Below, one piece after another: positions 42,085 to 52,053 of a stretch of 64,000 nt of DNA. Position numbers and translations under genes: made by a program. How positions within the stretch are numbered: the first letter of the stretch is position 1; every line of letters starts with the position of its first letter. The notes under the pieces are model-generated. The model had not been told where the DNA came from. It saw nothing but the letters and a program-made list of their open reading frames with translations, and made no database searches. The stretch is from positions 558,001-622,000 of the forward strand of contig NZ_CP097118.1 in assembly GCF_024029435.1 (NCBI RefSeq), in the 5' to 3' direction. The stretch is from Fructilactobacillus hinvesii (GTDB taxonomy: Bacteria > Bacillota > Bacilli > Lactobacillales > Lactobacillaceae).

Positions 42085-42135
42085 TGCTACAATAGGGAGT
42101 GCTTTTTAAATCAGTTTCAGTGGAGGATGGACCAT

Positions 42136-42774
42136 ATGATTGTTTTATCAGGACCAATTGGAGCGGGGAAAACGTCGTTAACCACGTTATTAGCGGAGCA
42201 TTTCAACGCTCCCGCTTTTTACGAATCCTTGGATGATAACGAGATTTTACCGTTGTTTTACAAAGACCCGCAAAAGTATGCCTTTTTGCTACAGATTTAC
42301 TTTTTAAACCGCCGACTCGCAGCAATCAAGGAGGCCAATGCCAACCGTTTGAGCGTGATGGACCGGTCTTTGTTTGAAGATTCCTTGTTGTTTCATTTGA
42401 ATGCTGACCTGGGTCGTTCCACTAAGACGGAAGTTGATACGTATGACTCGTTGTTAGCTAACATGTTGGCTCCGGTTTCTTCCACTGATTATCAAAAGAT
42501 TCCAGACTTGTTAATCTACCTCCATGTTTCCTTTGAAACGATGCTGGCACGGATTAAGAAGCGGGGCCGCAGTTATGAGCAGGTTGATCACGACGCCAGC
42601 CTATATGATTATTACCAAGAGTTAAATCGGCGCTACGACCAGTGGTTTAACCAGTACGATCTTTCTCCCAAGCTTAAAATTGACGGTGATCAGCTGGAAT
42701 TTGTGGAAAATGAGCAGGCCCGGGCGCAAATTTTTCAACTGCTGGATCAAAAAATTGCCCAAATTTTGGGATAA
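42136..42774 (+). CDS. Deoxynucleoside kinase (dAK/dGK type)
   Basis: Phosphorylates deoxyadenosine, deoxyguanosine or deoxycytidine; lactobacilli need it to use deoxynucleosides. The 212-residue chain has P-loop GPIGAGKTS at 6-14, FYESLDDN, and the catalytic MDRSLFEDSL near residue 75; it looks much like the Lactobacillus acidophilus dAK/dGK from memory. An ATG at 42127 touches the GGAGG site, so the ATG at 42136 is chosen. It follows lysP without a terminator. Confidence 0.85.
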   Translation: MIVLSGPIGAGKTSLTTLLAEHFNAPAFYESLDDNEILPLFYKDPQKYAFLLQIYFLNRRLAAIKEANANRLSVMDRSLFEDSLLFHLNADLGRSTKTEVDTYDSLLANMLAPVSSTDYQKIPDLLIYLHVSFETMLARIKKRGRSYEQVDHDASLYDYYQELNRRYDQWFNQYDLSPKLKIDGDQLEFVENEQARAQIFQLLDQKIAQILG

Positions 42775-42806
42775 GTATTGTATAATAAAGAAAATGAAAA
42801 CGAAGG

Positions 42807-43010
42807 GTGTAGTTTTAGTAGAACGTCAGAGAGATGACGGGTGGTGCGAGTCATCGTTCGAATCTTCCGCTACGCTAACGAGGGCAGTTAATCCTGCACG
42901 GTGATTCCGTTACTAATCAAGTTGAGGGCCTGGCTCAGTGTAGTCAGGAACTTGGGTGGTACCGCGAACAAAGACCTTCGTCCCAATTGAGGGGCGGGGT
43001 CTTTTTATTT
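42807..43010 (+). ncRNA. T-box leader of serS (serine specifier)
   Basis: Stem I base GTGTAG (42807-42812) pairs with CTACGC (42870-42875); loop-E AGTA is at 42817; AGAGAG and the GGTGGTGCGAG distal loop follow; the specifier loop reads GAA-TCT at 42860-42865, a serine codon. The T-box core GGGTGGTACCGCG lies at 42954-42966 and the terminator stem (AAAGACC...GGTCTTT) at 42970-43008. TATAAT at 42781-42786 gives the promoter's -10. Confidence 0.95.
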
Positions 43011-43045
43011 AACAATTGGTAGTTCAAATTTAGGAGGTCTTTTTC

Positions 43046-44335
43046 ATGTTAGACATTAAGTTAATTCGGCAACGGCCAGACTGGATCAAGGAAAAGATGG
43101 CAACCCGGGGCGTGAGCCCAGAAACGATTGATCACCTGTTAGAGTTAGACCAACAACGCCGGGATTTAATCGTGCACACCGAACAATTAAAGGCAGAACG
43201 AAATGAAGTTTCTGACCAAATTTCGCAGTTAAAGCGCAATCAACAGGATGCAGAAGAACCCATCAAACGGATGCGAGCAGTGGGAGCGGAAATCAAACAG
43301 TTAGATCAGGACTTGGAAAAAGTAGCGGCCAAGCAACACGACGTGGCGGCTCATTTACCAAACATTCCGAACGATCAAGTGCCGGTGAGCCTCACCGAGG
43401 AAGGTTCTGTCGAACTGCGTAAGGTGGGCACTCCCCGTCAGTTTGACTTTATGCCCAAAGCCCACTGGGAAATTGGAGAAAACCTGGATATTTTAGACTT
43501 TCAACGCAGTGCCAAGGTGGCCGGTAGTCGGTTCGTTTACTACTTAGGGGCCGGTGCCATGTTGGAACGGGCCGTTTACAACTTCTACCTGGACGAAAAC
43601 GACAAGGCTGGATACACGGAAGTATTACCACCGTACATGGTAAATTCTGATTCGATGTACGGAACGGGACAATTCCCAAAGTTCTTAGAAAACAAATCCG
43701 GCTTTGAAATTACCGACAGTGATTTAACGATGATTCCAACGGCGGAAGTACCGTTGGTCAACTTCTACCGTGATGAAGTGATTCCCACGGAAAAGCTCCC
43801 GGTGAAGTTTACCGCATTAACTCCGGCCTTTCGTTCGGAAGCAGGGAGCGCTGGTCGAGACACTAAGGGTTTGATTCGGTTACACCAATTTAACAAGGTG
43901 GAAATGGTCCAATTCACTAAACCAGAAGATTCTTGGGATGCTCTAGAAGCAATCACACACCAGGCCGAAAGTTCTCTGCAAAAACTGGGCTTACCATACC
44001 ACGTGATTACGTTAACCTCGAGTGACATGAGCTTTACGGCGGCGATGACTCACGATTTGGAAGTATGGATGCCGGCCCAAAACTGCTACAGAGAAATTTC
44101 TAGTTGTTCCAACACGACTGATTTTCAGGCCCGGCGGGCTCACATCCAATACCGGGATGAAAACGGAAAGTTACAATACGTACACACGCTGAACGGGTCT
44201 GGATTAGCAGTTGGCCGGACGGTGGCTGCTATTTTGGAAAACTACCAAAACGAAGATGGTTCGGTGACAATTCCAGAAGCATTGCAACCATACATGCACG
44301 GCATGAAGAAAATTACCAAGCAACAATTATTTTAA
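43046..44335 (+). CDS. serS: Seryl-tRNA synthetase
   Basis: Charges tRNA-Ser; class II enzyme of 429 residues. The N-terminal coiled coil (residues about 28-100), motif 2 [14 protein letters not shown] and motif 3 [15 protein letters not shown] are all present. AGGAGGTC precedes the ATG. Under T-box control from the leader at 42807, with serine specifier TCT. Ends at a terminator. Confidence 0.97.
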   Translation: MLDIKLIRQRPDWIKEKMATRGVSPETIDHLLELDQQRRDLIVHTEQLKAERNEVSDQISQLKRNQQDAEEPIKRMRAVGAEIKQLDQDLEKVAAKQHDVAAHLPNIPNDQVPVSLTEEGSVELRKVGTPRQFDFMPKAHWEIGENLDILDFQRSAKVAGSRFVYYLGAGAMLERAVYNFYLDENDKAGYTEVLPPYMVNSDSMYGTGQFPKFLENKSGFEITDSDLTMIPTAEVPLVNFYRDEVIPTEKLPVKFTALTPAFRSEAGSAGRDTKGLIRLHQFNKVEMVQFTKPEDSWDALEAITHQAESSLQKLGLPYHVITLTSSDMSFTAAMTHDLEVWMPAQNCYREISSCSNTTDFQARRAHIQYRDENGKLQYVHTLNGSGLAVGRTVAAILENYQNEDGSVTIPEALQPYMHGMKKITKQQLF

Positions 44336-44346
44336 TTATAAATGAA

Positions 44347-44377
44347 AGAAAAGAGCGACGGTTGCGTCGCTCTTTTT
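44347..44377 (+). terminator. Intrinsic terminator of serS
   Basis: AAAAGAGCGACG pairs with CGTCGCTCTTTT around a 4-base loop; T-run follows. Confidence 0.95.
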
Positions 44378-44445
44378 TGATTGGCGAAAATTCGGCATTC
44401 TGTGGCAATTTGTGCTAAACAAAAGTAAGAAAGATCATCTAGCGA

Positions 44446-44505
44446 AACATAATACGAACATTTTTCCGGATTATGTTGCAATCGTTAACTAAAACGTGAT
44501 AAACT
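44446..44505 (+). promoter_or_regulatory. Promoter of the phn operon with an upstream palindrome
   Basis: TTGCAA (44476-44481), 18-base spacer, TAAACT (44500-44505). AACATAAT (44446-44453) and ATTATGTT (44470-44477) are perfect arms overlapping the -35 box; the inner bases ACGAACATTT resemble a PurR-box half. Repressor or activator site likely. Confidence 0.5.
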
Positions 44506-44534
44506 GGAGTCACTATTAACTGAGGAGGAGCGCA

Positions 44535-45473
44535 ATGAAGGTCAGTCGGGTACTAAAGTTCGGATTATTGGCGTTGGTATTACTGATGGTAGGGGGCGAA
44601 TTGAGTGGTTGTAAGAAGCACACTACTGCCGAAAATTACCAACCCAAGAAGCTAGTGGTGGAATTTAATCCATCTTCAAACGCCGGCAAGATGGAAGCAC
44701 GAGCCAAACCATTGGAAAAGATGTTGGAACAACAACTCCACATTCCCGTGAAAGTGGTGGTATCTACGAGTGGAAGCTCGATGGTGGAAGCCCTCGGATC
44801 CAAAACCGCAGACGTGGCATTTTTAGCCCCCACGGCGTACGTACTGGGACACTCTAACTATGGAGTAAAGGCCATCTTACAGGCCACCCGGTACAAGTAC
44901 GGTCCTGATGCAACGGAAGACGTAACCGACGTTCCGACTAGTACGTATCTAGGGGAAATCGTGGTCCGGAAAAACGGAAAGGTGAAAAACCTGAACGATT
45001 TAAAGGGAAAAAAGATTGCGATTCAGGATACAACTTCGACCGCGGGTTACATTTTCCCAGCGGTGGAATTGGAAGAACACGGGATTAACATTCATAAGAA
45101 TGGGATTAAAACCTTTACGGTCAAAGGGGCCGACCAAGGGGTCTTATCCGTTTATAACGGCAACGCCGATGCGGCCTTTGTTTTCCAAGGGGCTCGCAAG
45201 ATTGCGGCCAAGGATGATCCAAACGTCATGAAGGACACTTCGGTGCTCTACAAAACGAAACCAATTCCAAACGATACGATTTCGGTGCGCAAGGACATGA
45301 GTCCAAAGTGGGACAAGAAAATTGCGAATGCTTTTCAAACGATTGCCAAATCGAAAAAGGGACACCAGATTATTTACGAAATTTATAGTCATCAAGGATA
45401 CGTTCCGGTTAAGGACAGTGACTTTAACATTGTGCGGACGTACTTACGTAAAGTAGGACGCTTAGACGAGTAA
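44535..45473 (+). CDS. phnD: Phosphonate/phosphite-type ABC transporter lipoprotein
   Basis: Solute receptor, 312 residues, of the PhnD family. Lipobox LSGC with Cys near residue 26; the mature chain has SGSSMVEALGSKTADVAFLAP and DTTSTAGYIFPAVELE, the phosphonate/phosphite-binding region. GGAGGAG precedes the ATG. First of four genes spaced 14 bases or overlapping. No C-P lyase or phosphonatase gene lies in the window, so the actual ligand is not known. Confidence 0.85.
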   Translation: MKVSRVLKFGLLALVLLMVGGELSGCKKHTTAENYQPKKLVVEFNPSSNAGKMEARAKPLEKMLEQQLHIPVKVVVSTSGSSMVEALGSKTADVAFLAPTAYVLGHSNYGVKAILQATRYKYGPDATEDVTDVPTSTYLGEIVVRKNGKVKNLNDLKGKKIAIQDTTSTAGYIFPAVELEEHGINIHKNGIKTFTVKGADQGVLSVYNGNADAAFVFQGARKIAAKDDPNVMKDTSVLYKTKPIPNDTISVRKDMSPKWDKKIANAFQTIAKSKKGHQIIYEIYSHQGYVPVKDSDFNIVRTYLRKVGRLDE

Positions 45474-45487
45474 GGGGAGATAAACTA

Positions 45488-46249
45488 GTGGGTGAAGAGA
45501 CGGTATTAGAACTGAAACACGTGAATAAGAGATATCCAAATGGAGTGAAGGGATTAGACGACATCAACTTTACGGTGCACAAGGGTGAATTTGTGGCAGT
45601 AGTTGGATTGTCCGGAGCTGGAAAGAGTACCCTCTTTAATTCGATTAACCGGATGGTTGATGTCACTGACGGACAAGTCATCGTTGATGGACAAGACATC
45701 ACTCAGGTAAATGGTAAGGAATTACGGCGGATGCGGCGTAAAATTGGAATGATCTTTCAAAGCTTTAATCTGGTGAACCGGGCTACGGTGCAAAAGAACG
45801 TGTTAGCCGGTCGGACCGGTTACTACCCAACCTGGAAGACGTTGTTAGGGATTTACTCTAAGGAAGATCAACAAAAAGCAGTGGCCCAACTGGAAAAAGT
45901 GAACATGGTGAAAAAGCTCTACCGTCGGGCTGACCAACTCTCAGGAGGACAAAAGCAACGGGTGGCCATTGCCAGAACCTTGATGCAAGATCCGACCCTC
46001 GTGTTGGCCGATGAACCGGTGGCCTCATTGGATCCAAAGACCAGTAAGGGTGTGATGGATGACTTGTACAACTTAAAGAAGTACGAACACATCACCGTGT
46101 TGGTGAACTTGCACTCGATGGAACTGGCCTTAAAGTACGCGGATCGCATCATCGGGCTGCGGGACGGAAAGTTGGTTTACAACAAACCGATTGCAGAAGC
46201 CAACGAAGCTGACCTACGTGAAGTTTACGAACACGGGAGGGATAACTAA
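45488..46249 (+). CDS. phnC: Phosphonate-type ABC transporter ATPase
   Basis: A 253-residue ABC ATPase with GLSGAGKST (Walker A), LSGGQKQRVAIART (signature) and LADEPVASLDP (Walker B). GTG start after AGGGGAGA; four residues MGEE then begin the family sequence. Its stop overlaps the start of the first permease (TAATG). Confidence 0.92.
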   Translation: MGEETVLELKHVNKRYPNGVKGLDDINFTVHKGEFVAVVGLSGAGKSTLFNSINRMVDVTDGQVIVDGQDITQVNGKELRRMRRKIGMIFQSFNLVNRATVQKNVLAGRTGYYPTWKTLLGIYSKEDQQKAVAQLEKVNMVKKLYRRADQLSGGQKQRVAIARTLMQDPTLVLADEPVASLDPKTSKGVMDDLYNLKKYEHITVLVNLHSMELALKYADRIIGLRDGKLVYNKPIAEANEADLREVYEHGRDN

Positions 46250-47040
46250 TGAAACAGGAAGTCCCACAACTATCGTTTGTGCGGCGGTTCCACGTCGTGG
46301 GAATTGCGATTACAGTCGTAATTTTAATTCTAATTTACTATTCGGCGCTGATTACGGGGGTCGATGTGAACGCCTTCTTTGAAAACGCTGATCAATTCGG
46401 AGTCGTTTTAAATCAGATGAAACATCCGGACTGGCCGTACCTCACAAAGATTGCGGGGACGTTAGCACAGACGCTCCAAATGGCGATCATTGGGACGACG
46501 ATTGGAGCAATTATTGCGCTTCCGTTTTCCTTCTTAGCAGCGCGTAACATCGTGAGAAACCCGATTGGACGGTTGATCATTCGCTTGATCCTTTCGTTAA
46601 TCCGAACCTTACCCACCCTGTTACTGGCAGCCTTGTTCGTGGCCATTTTTGGAATTGGACCGATGACCGGGGTCATTACCCTGGCCTTCTTCTCCTTTGG
46701 AATGATTGCCAAGCTGTTTTATGACTTTATTGAAACAATTGACATGGGTCCGGTGCGAGCTTTACAGGCGACGGGAGCAACCATGTTGCAAACGATTCGG
46801 ATTGCGGTAATTCCGCAAATTTCCGGTCAGTTTATGAGTGACTTTATGTATACGTTGGAAATTAACGTGCGGTCCTCAACCGTGTTAGGGTACCTAGGGG
46901 CTGGGGGAATTGGGTTGTACTTACAACAAACCCTCGACCAATTTGACTACCCCCGGACGGCTGTAATTATTCTAGCCATTTTTGCCGTTGTACTTGTCAT
47001 TGACGCCATCAGTAATTACGTAAGGAAGCGACTTCAATAA
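46249..47040 (+). CDS. phnE: Phosphonate-type ABC transporter permease 1
   Basis: A 263-residue permease with six hydrophobic segments and an EAA loop (RALQATGATMLQTIRIAVIP). It is coupled to phnC on its 5' side and to the second permease by TAATG on its 3' side. A pair of PhnE-like proteins forms the channel. Confidence 0.88.
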   Translation: MKQEVPQLSFVRRFHVVGIAITVVILILIYYSALITGVDVNAFFENADQFGVVLNQMKHPDWPYLTKIAGTLAQTLQMAIIGTTIGAIIALPFSFLAARNIVRNPIGRLIIRLILSLIRTLPTLLLAALFVAIFGIGPMTGVITLAFFSFGMIAKLFYDFIETIDMGPVRALQATGATMLQTIRIAVIPQISGQFMSDFMYTLEINVRSSTVLGYLGAGGIGLYLQQTLDQFDYPRTAVIILAIFAVVLVIDAISNYVRKRLQ

Positions 47041-47834
47041 TGAATAAAACAAAAACAACCGCGTTGGAACGCTTTAAATGGATTGTAGTGGCTCTCTTAG
47101 TCATTTTTATCTACCTCTGGTCAATTAACGGAATTCCCTTCACTGGAATTCAAAAGTCGGCCAGTAGCGTTAGTATGGCCATCCTGAAGGGAATCATTCA
47201 TCCGGAATGGTCCTATGTTTATAACGGGAGTGGGGAAGACCTTGTTTCTCAACTCGTGATTACATTGGCGATTGCCTTTTTAGGAACCATCATTTCGGCG
47301 TTTCTCAGTGTGCCACTGGCCTTTTTAGCAGCTCAAACCACGAAAAAATTCTTTCACCCCCGTTCAACCATCGGGAAGGTGATCTTAACTGCCATCCGGG
47401 CTTTTCCAGAAGTGGTGCTTGCCATTCTGTTCATTAAAATGGTGGGACCCGGTTCCTTTGCCGGAGTACTCGCCATTGGAGTGCACTCGGTCGGAATGCT
47501 TGGAAAATTGTTCTCAGAAGCCATTGAAGAGATGGATCGGAGTGCTGAGACGGCCATTATTGCCGCGGGTGGATCCAAAATTCAAACGTTCCGGATTGCC
47601 ACGTTACCAACCATTCTACCGGCGTTAATGTCATACACGTTATACCGGTTTGAAATCTCGGTTCGATCCGCTTCGATTTTAGGGTTAGTGGGAGCCGGAG
47701 GAATCGGAACCCCCATGATGTTTGCCTTACAAACCAGAGACTGGTCGAAGACGGGAATCATTTTATTGGGAATCGTGTTGATGGTAATTGTGATTGATAC
47801 GTGTTCTTCTACCATTAGAAAACGATTAGGTTAA
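47040..47834 (+). CDS. phnE: Phosphonate-type ABC transporter permease 2
   Basis: A 264-residue permease, six hydrophobic segments, EAA loop AIIAAGGSKIQTFRIATLP. Similar to its neighbour but clearly divergent, suggesting an old duplication. Ends at a terminator. Confidence 0.88.
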   Translation: MNKTKTTALERFKWIVVALLVIFIYLWSINGIPFTGIQKSASSVSMAILKGIIHPEWSYVYNGSGEDLVSQLVITLAIAFLGTIISAFLSVPLAFLAAQTTKKFFHPRSTIGKVILTAIRAFPEVVLAILFIKMVGPGSFAGVLAIGVHSVGMLGKLFSEAIEEMDRSAETAIIAAGGSKIQTFRIATLPTILPALMSYTLYRFEISVRSASILGLVGAGGIGTPMMFALQTRDWSKTGIILLGIVLMVIVIDTCSSTIRKRLG

Positions 47835-47836
47835 AC

Positions 47837-47870
47837 CAAAAGTCATCCATTTAGTGGGTGGCTTTTTTGT
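47837..47870 (+). terminator. Intrinsic terminator of the phn operon
   Basis: AAAAGTCATCCA pairs with TGGGTGGCTTTT (two G-U pairs) with a 5-base loop and T-run. Confidence 0.8.
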
Positions 47871-47909
47871 TTACCCGAATATTTTGTGACTTACAAATCG
47901 CAAACGGAG

Positions 47910-47940
47910 TTGACTTTCCGACCAGATATCGGTCAGAATG
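47910..47940 (+). promoter_or_regulatory. Candidate fhs promoter with palindrome in the spacer
   Basis: TTGACT (47910-47915) with CAGAAT (47934-47939), spacer 18. GACC and GGTC (47920-47923 and 47931-47934) form an interrupted dyad across this spacer. An ACCCGAATATT stretch at 47874 resembles a PurR box with one change. Confidence 0.35.
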
Positions 47941-47999
47941 AAAGCAATTAGTAGAGTGAAGGAGCACGGCCATGGTTTGGTCGTAGAGGAGGATGCCCC

Positions 48000-49661
48000 A
48001 TGAAAAGTGATATTGAAATTGCGCAAGCAGCCACACCGTGGCCAATTGAGAAGGTGGCTGCGACCGCTGGGTTTAAACCAGAAGAAGTTTTACCGTACGG
48101 TCGCTCCAAGGCTAAAATTGAACGCCGTCACCCAGTTGATCCGCAACAATTTGGCAAGCTCGTGTTAGTAACGTCAATTAATCCCACGCCGGCCGGAGAA
48201 GGAAAATCCACGGTAGCCGTGGGCCTTGCCGATGCCATGCAACAAGCGGGCAAGCAGACGATGTTAGCCCTGCGGGAACCATCCTTAGGTCCCGTGATGG
48301 GGATGAAGGGGGGCGCCACGGGTGGTGGATACTCTCAAGTGATCCCGATGGATGACATTAACCTCCACTTTACGGGTGATTTTCACGCTCTAACCGTGGC
48401 CCAAAACACGCTGGTCGCTTTGATTGATAACAGCATTTACCAGGACAATCCCCTTAACTTAGATCCACGCCAAATTATTGTGAAACGGGTCTTAGACGTT
48501 AACGATCGAGCCCTGCGTCACATTGTGATTGGACTGGGCGGTCGGACCAGTGGAGTGCCCCGCGAAGGTAGTTTTGAAATTACGGCGGCTTCCGAAATGA
48601 TGGCGATCTTAACCCTTTCGACTGACCTTGCTGATTTAAAGCGGCGGATTAACCGGATCGTGGTGGGTTATACCTATGACCGTGAACCGGTGACGGTGGC
48701 TCAGTTGGGCGTGGGAGGCGCATTAGCAACCTTATTAAAGGACGCCATTTTACCAAACCTGGTGCAAACAATTGCTCACACGCCCGCTTTGATTCACGGC
48801 GGTCCCTTTGCCAACATCGCGCAGGGAACCAACTCGATTCAAGCAACGCAACTGGCTTTACAACAAGCAGACTACACGGTGACAGAAGCAGGCTTTGGCG
48901 CTGATCTCGGAGGCGAAAAGTTTTTAGACGTGAAGACACCGTTGTTAGATAAGCATCCTGATGCCATCGTCGTGGTGGCCACGGTGCGGGCCTTGAAGAT
49001 GCACGGGGGCTTAGCAAAGGACCAACTCGATCATGAAGATTTAGATGCTTTGCACAAGGGATTGGCTAACCTCGGTCGGCATTTACACAGCATGAAGCGC
49101 TACGGGATTCCCGTGGTGGTGGCCGTGAACCAGTTTACTAACGATACGGATGCTGAGTTACAAATGGTGGTTGATTACGCTCAAGAACACGATGTTCCAG
49201 CCTATCCAGCGGACGTCTGGGGGCAAGGTGGTGCTGGAGCCCAAGCATTAGCAACCGGCGTTGTCGCTGCAACGGAACAACCAGCAAAATTTACCCCGCT
49301 TTATGCACCAACGGATGACGTGGAAACCAAGCTGAACCGGATTGTTACCCAAATTTACGGGGGTCAAGGAGTCGAATTGGAACCGAAAGCCCAAAAACAA
49401 CTGCGTCAGTTAGTGGCTCAGGGGTGGGATCACTTGCCGGTGATTGTCGCCAAAACTCAGTACTCACTAACTGATGATGCCAAACGATTGGGCGCTCCGA
49501 CTGACTTTAAGATTCACATTCGGGAGTTTGTGCCGAAACTAGGAGCAGGCTTTATCGTCGCCATGGCCGGCAGCATCCTCACGATGCCAGGGTTGCCCAA
49601 ACATCCAGCGGCCGAAAAGATTGAAATTACAGACGACGGCACCATTAGTGGTTTGTACTAA
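48000..49661 (+). CDS. fhs: Formate--tetrahydrofolate ligase
   Basis: Makes 10-formyl-THF from formate, THF and ATP, supplying formyl groups for purine synthesis and initiator tRNA. The 553-residue protein has the P-loop PAGEGKST near 66, [20 protein letters not shown] and FTGDFHA, all diagnostic. GAGGAGG precedes the ATG by 7 bases. Monocistronic; leader is 160 bases with a small hairpin ACGGCC/GGTCGT before the RBS. Confidence 0.96.
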   Translation: MKSDIEIAQAATPWPIEKVAATAGFKPEEVLPYGRSKAKIERRHPVDPQQFGKLVLVTSINPTPAGEGKSTVAVGLADAMQQAGKQTMLALREPSLGPVMGMKGGATGGGYSQVIPMDDINLHFTGDFHALTVAQNTLVALIDNSIYQDNPLNLDPRQIIVKRVLDVNDRALRHIVIGLGGRTSGVPREGSFEITAASEMMAILTLSTDLADLKRRINRIVVGYTYDREPVTVAQLGVGGALATLLKDAILPNLVQTIAHTPALIHGGPFANIAQGTNSIQATQLALQQADYTVTEAGFGADLGGEKFLDVKTPLLDKHPDAIVVVATVRALKMHGGLAKDQLDHEDLDALHKGLANLGRHLHSMKRYGIPVVVAVNQFTNDTDAELQMVVDYAQEHDVPAYPADVWGQGGAGAQALATGVVAATEQPAKFTPLYAPTDDVETKLNRIVTQIYGGQGVELEPKAQKQLRQLVAQGWDHLPVIVAKTQYSLTDDAKRLGAPTDFKIHIREFVPKLGAGFIVAMAGSILTMPGLPKHPAAEKIEITDDGTISGLY

Positions 49662-49670
49662 AGTTAAATC

Positions 49671-49710
49671 AAAAAAGAACTTCGCCGAAATGAGCGAAGT
49701 TCTTTTTTTA
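49671..49710. terminator. Bidirectional terminator fhs / pepX
   Basis: AAAAAAGAACTTCGC pairs with GCGAAGTTCTTTTTT; the pepX stop codon TAA (minus) is part of the distal T-run. Confidence 0.92.
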
Positions 49711-52053
49711 CTGCTGGGGGAGCTGTAAGTGAGCGAGGGCCGGTTGCAGGTGATAATTGATTGGTTGATTACCCCGAGTGGTCATCAAAAAGTCAGTGGC
49801 ATACAAAACGACGGCTAACTGCCGGTTCTTTGGTAAGTGGTAGTAAACCGGTTGAAAAGCGAGGTGTAATGGGTAAAATTGCCCTAGTTCCAGCGGTTCC
49901 GTTGTGGCGGGACTCGTGCGATTTTGGAGGTTAAGGTGGACTCTGGAAATGATTTTGTGGTCACTGGGGAATTTTTCTAGTTGGAACTCACGAATATCAT
50001 CTTGATACCACTGATAGCCGAGTGGTAAGCCCCGCGGAGCAGAAACAGTGGGTGCTGGTTGTAATCGACGTGCTGAACCAACATCTAATAGGATTGCACT
50101 CACCAGTCCGACCGGTTGGTCACTGCTGACGTTAACGTCCAAGCGAACCGTTCCGTTGATGGTAAGGTCCTGGTTTAGGTCCAGCTGAGCAACGGTGCGA
50201 TGGGAATCTAATTGCGGGTTGCTAAAATCCAGTAGCTGGGTTTCCCAGTGGTCCGGATGCTTACAAAATACAGCAAATTGGGTTGAGTCGTAAGCCTGGG
50301 TCCAGTGGTCGTGGTTAAAGCGCACCGGATGGGTCGTTGCTGCTTGAGTTAACCAATTCGGCTGAGCTTTCCAGGTTTCGGGAGCCACGTTGTCTTGGAC
50401 GAGGACCTCTGGCAGGAGCTGAGCGGCCTCATTTTTGACGCCCGCCAACTTGTTACTGAGCCAGAGATTCACAATGTCTGAGTAGTCGACAGACGGAAAG
50501 GCATTGAGGTACATGTGCTGGCCCTGGTGGAGGATTAACTTCTTACTAATGGGGAGCTTTTGGATGTCCTGCCAGAAACGACCGGCATTGCTCAGCTTCA
50601 CGTTCCAGTCGTTTAGACCATGGACTAACAAGACGTCGGCTCGAACCCGTTGATCGTGGTTGCGGTAATTGCGGTCGTCCCAGAACTGGTTATAATTACC
50701 AGTTTCACGATCTTGACCCGTTTGCAGCTGGATTAATTGGTCTTTAAAGGCAGTTTTAGTGCGTAATTCGTCTCCGGATCTAAGACTGCGCGAAAAGGTT
50801 TCACCGGCTAACACATCGGCGTCTTCACCCTGAAAGCCACCGGGGGCCACGACCAACCCGTTTTCACGGTAGTAATCGTACCAAGAAGAAATTGCTGCTT
50901 CGGGGATAATCGTTTTGAGACCGGGCACTCCGGTTGTGGCCGCAGCGATGGCCAAGGTTCCGAGGTAGGAACGGCCGGTCATGCCGACGGAACCATTACA
51001 CCAGTCCGCTTTAACCGTAATTCCATCGGTGCGATTGGTGAAGGCTCGCCGCTCGCCATGCAGCCATTCAATCACGGCAATGGTACTGGCGGTTTGGTAA
51101 GGGTCACCACAAGTTTGCAGTCCGTCGGAGTCGATGGTTCCAATTCCGGCAGCGTACACGCTGGCAAATCCTCGGGGGAGTAAAAAGTCATTTAATGTGT
51201 AACCCGGATGGGGATCATGAGGTAACGTCGCCTGATTCGTGTGCCCATGGACCGGATGATTTTGACCGGGTTTCAGTGGAGTTGGTGCTTGGGGCTGAAA
51301 GTGGCTCGTGGGTTTTGGTTGGAGGTCCACGTTTACGTCGTGGGTTAGTTGTTCCCCTAACGTTTCGTTTACTCCCTGGTCATATGGAGAAGCAGTGTAG
51401 ACAGCTGGGACCGGATTAACAGCATCGGGCCGGGTAATTTCCACCTTTAAAAGGTCGTTTTGACCGTCGCCATCTGAATCAAAGTCGGTTTCTACAAAAA
51501 CCGTTTCGTAGTGAAAGTCCCGCACGTTAAAAACGGCTTGCGCCTTTCCGTTAAAATAAAGCGGGTGGTGATGGTCAAACTGGGGTTGGTTAAAGTAACC
51601 CTGACTGGCCAAGAGATCTAAGTAAGTTAGGGCCGTGGGGGTGTGGGTGGTCAGTAATTGGTACCAGGCTCGTTGTAATGTTGCTGCATCCGTAATGGCG
51701 GGAAGCGGGGCTAAGCCTAGCTTTTGCCAACTGGCTTGCGGTGTTTCCGTTTGAAAGTCAGTTCCGGCTTGAAAGCCGAGGAGTTCCAGGCCCAGTAAGG
51801 TAAAAATATTAGTCGTCAGTGCGCTAGGACCCGTGAAAAATTGTTGCATGGTGGTCGTGGGAGTTGCTAAAAATTGACTAAGGTGGTCTAATAGCGCCGC
51901 TTTACTCTGCAATTGCCAGTGTGTTCGTTGTAAAAAATGCCACAACAGTTGTTTGGGTTGGTTACTGGTGGAGGAAAAGCCGACTGCTGCGAGTTCTTGT
52001 TGCATCTGTTGCAAAGAAACGTCACGGCGTTGGGCAAATTGGTTGATTTTCAT
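49708..52053 (-). CDS. pepX: Xaa-Pro dipeptidyl-peptidase PepX
   Basis: Cuts X-Pro dipeptides from the N-terminus of peptides; cytoplasmic homodimer of 781 residues. The catalytic Ser lies in TGRSYLGT near residue 362, the Asp in HGLNDWNVK and the His in QGQHMYL. The N-terminal helical domain and C-terminal beta-domain (from about residue 570) are both present. AAAGGAG precedes the ATG. Alone; with PepI it completes proline-peptide use. Confidence 0.95.
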   Translation of the reverse strand: MKINQFAQRRDVSLQQMQQELAAVGFSSTSNQPKQLLWHFLQRTHWQLQSKAALLDHLSQFLATPTTTMQQFFTGPSALTTNIFTLLGLELLGFQAGTDFQTETPQASWQKLGLAPLPAITDAATLQRAWYQLLTTHTPTALTYLDLLASQGYFNQPQFDHHHPLYFNGKAQAVFNVRDFHYETVFVETDFDSDGDGQNDLLKVEITRPDAVNPVPAVYTASPYDQGVNETLGEQLTHDVNVDLQPKPTSHFQPQAPTPLKPGQNHPVHGHTNQATLPHDPHPGYTLNDFLLPRGFASVYAAGIGTIDSDGLQTCGDPYQTASTIAVIEWLHGERRAFTNRTDGITVKADWCNGSVGMTGRSYLGTLAIAAATTGVPGLKTIIPEAAISSWYDYYRENGLVVAPGGFQGEDADVLAGETFSRSLRSGDELRTKTAFKDQLIQLQTGQDRETGNYNQFWDDRNYRNHDQRVRADVLLVHGLNDWNVKLSNAGRFWQDIQKLPISKKLILHQGQHMYLNAFPSVDYSDIVNLWLSNKLAGVKNEAAQLLPEVLVQDNVAPETWKAQPNWLTQAATTHPVRFNHDHWTQAYDSTQFAVFCKHPDHWETQLLDFSNPQLDSHRTVAQLDLNQDLTINGTVRLDVNVSSDQPVGLVSAILLDVGSARRLQPAPTVSAPRGLPLGYQWYQDDIREFQLEKFPSDHKIISRVHLNLQNRTSPATTEPLELGQFYPLHLAFQPVYYHLPKNRQLAVVLYATDFLMTTRGNQPINYHLQPALAHLQLPQQ

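Noticed and set aside
47880-47999. Tetrahydrofolate riboswitch in front of fhs
   Set aside because: The core sequence and pseudoknot of the THF aptamer could not be matched; only short hairpins are seen.
49708-52053. Other hydrolase (CocE/NonD) instead of PepX
   Set aside because: Length of 781 residues with the N-terminal helical domain and C-terminal domain is characteristic of PepX rather than CocE.
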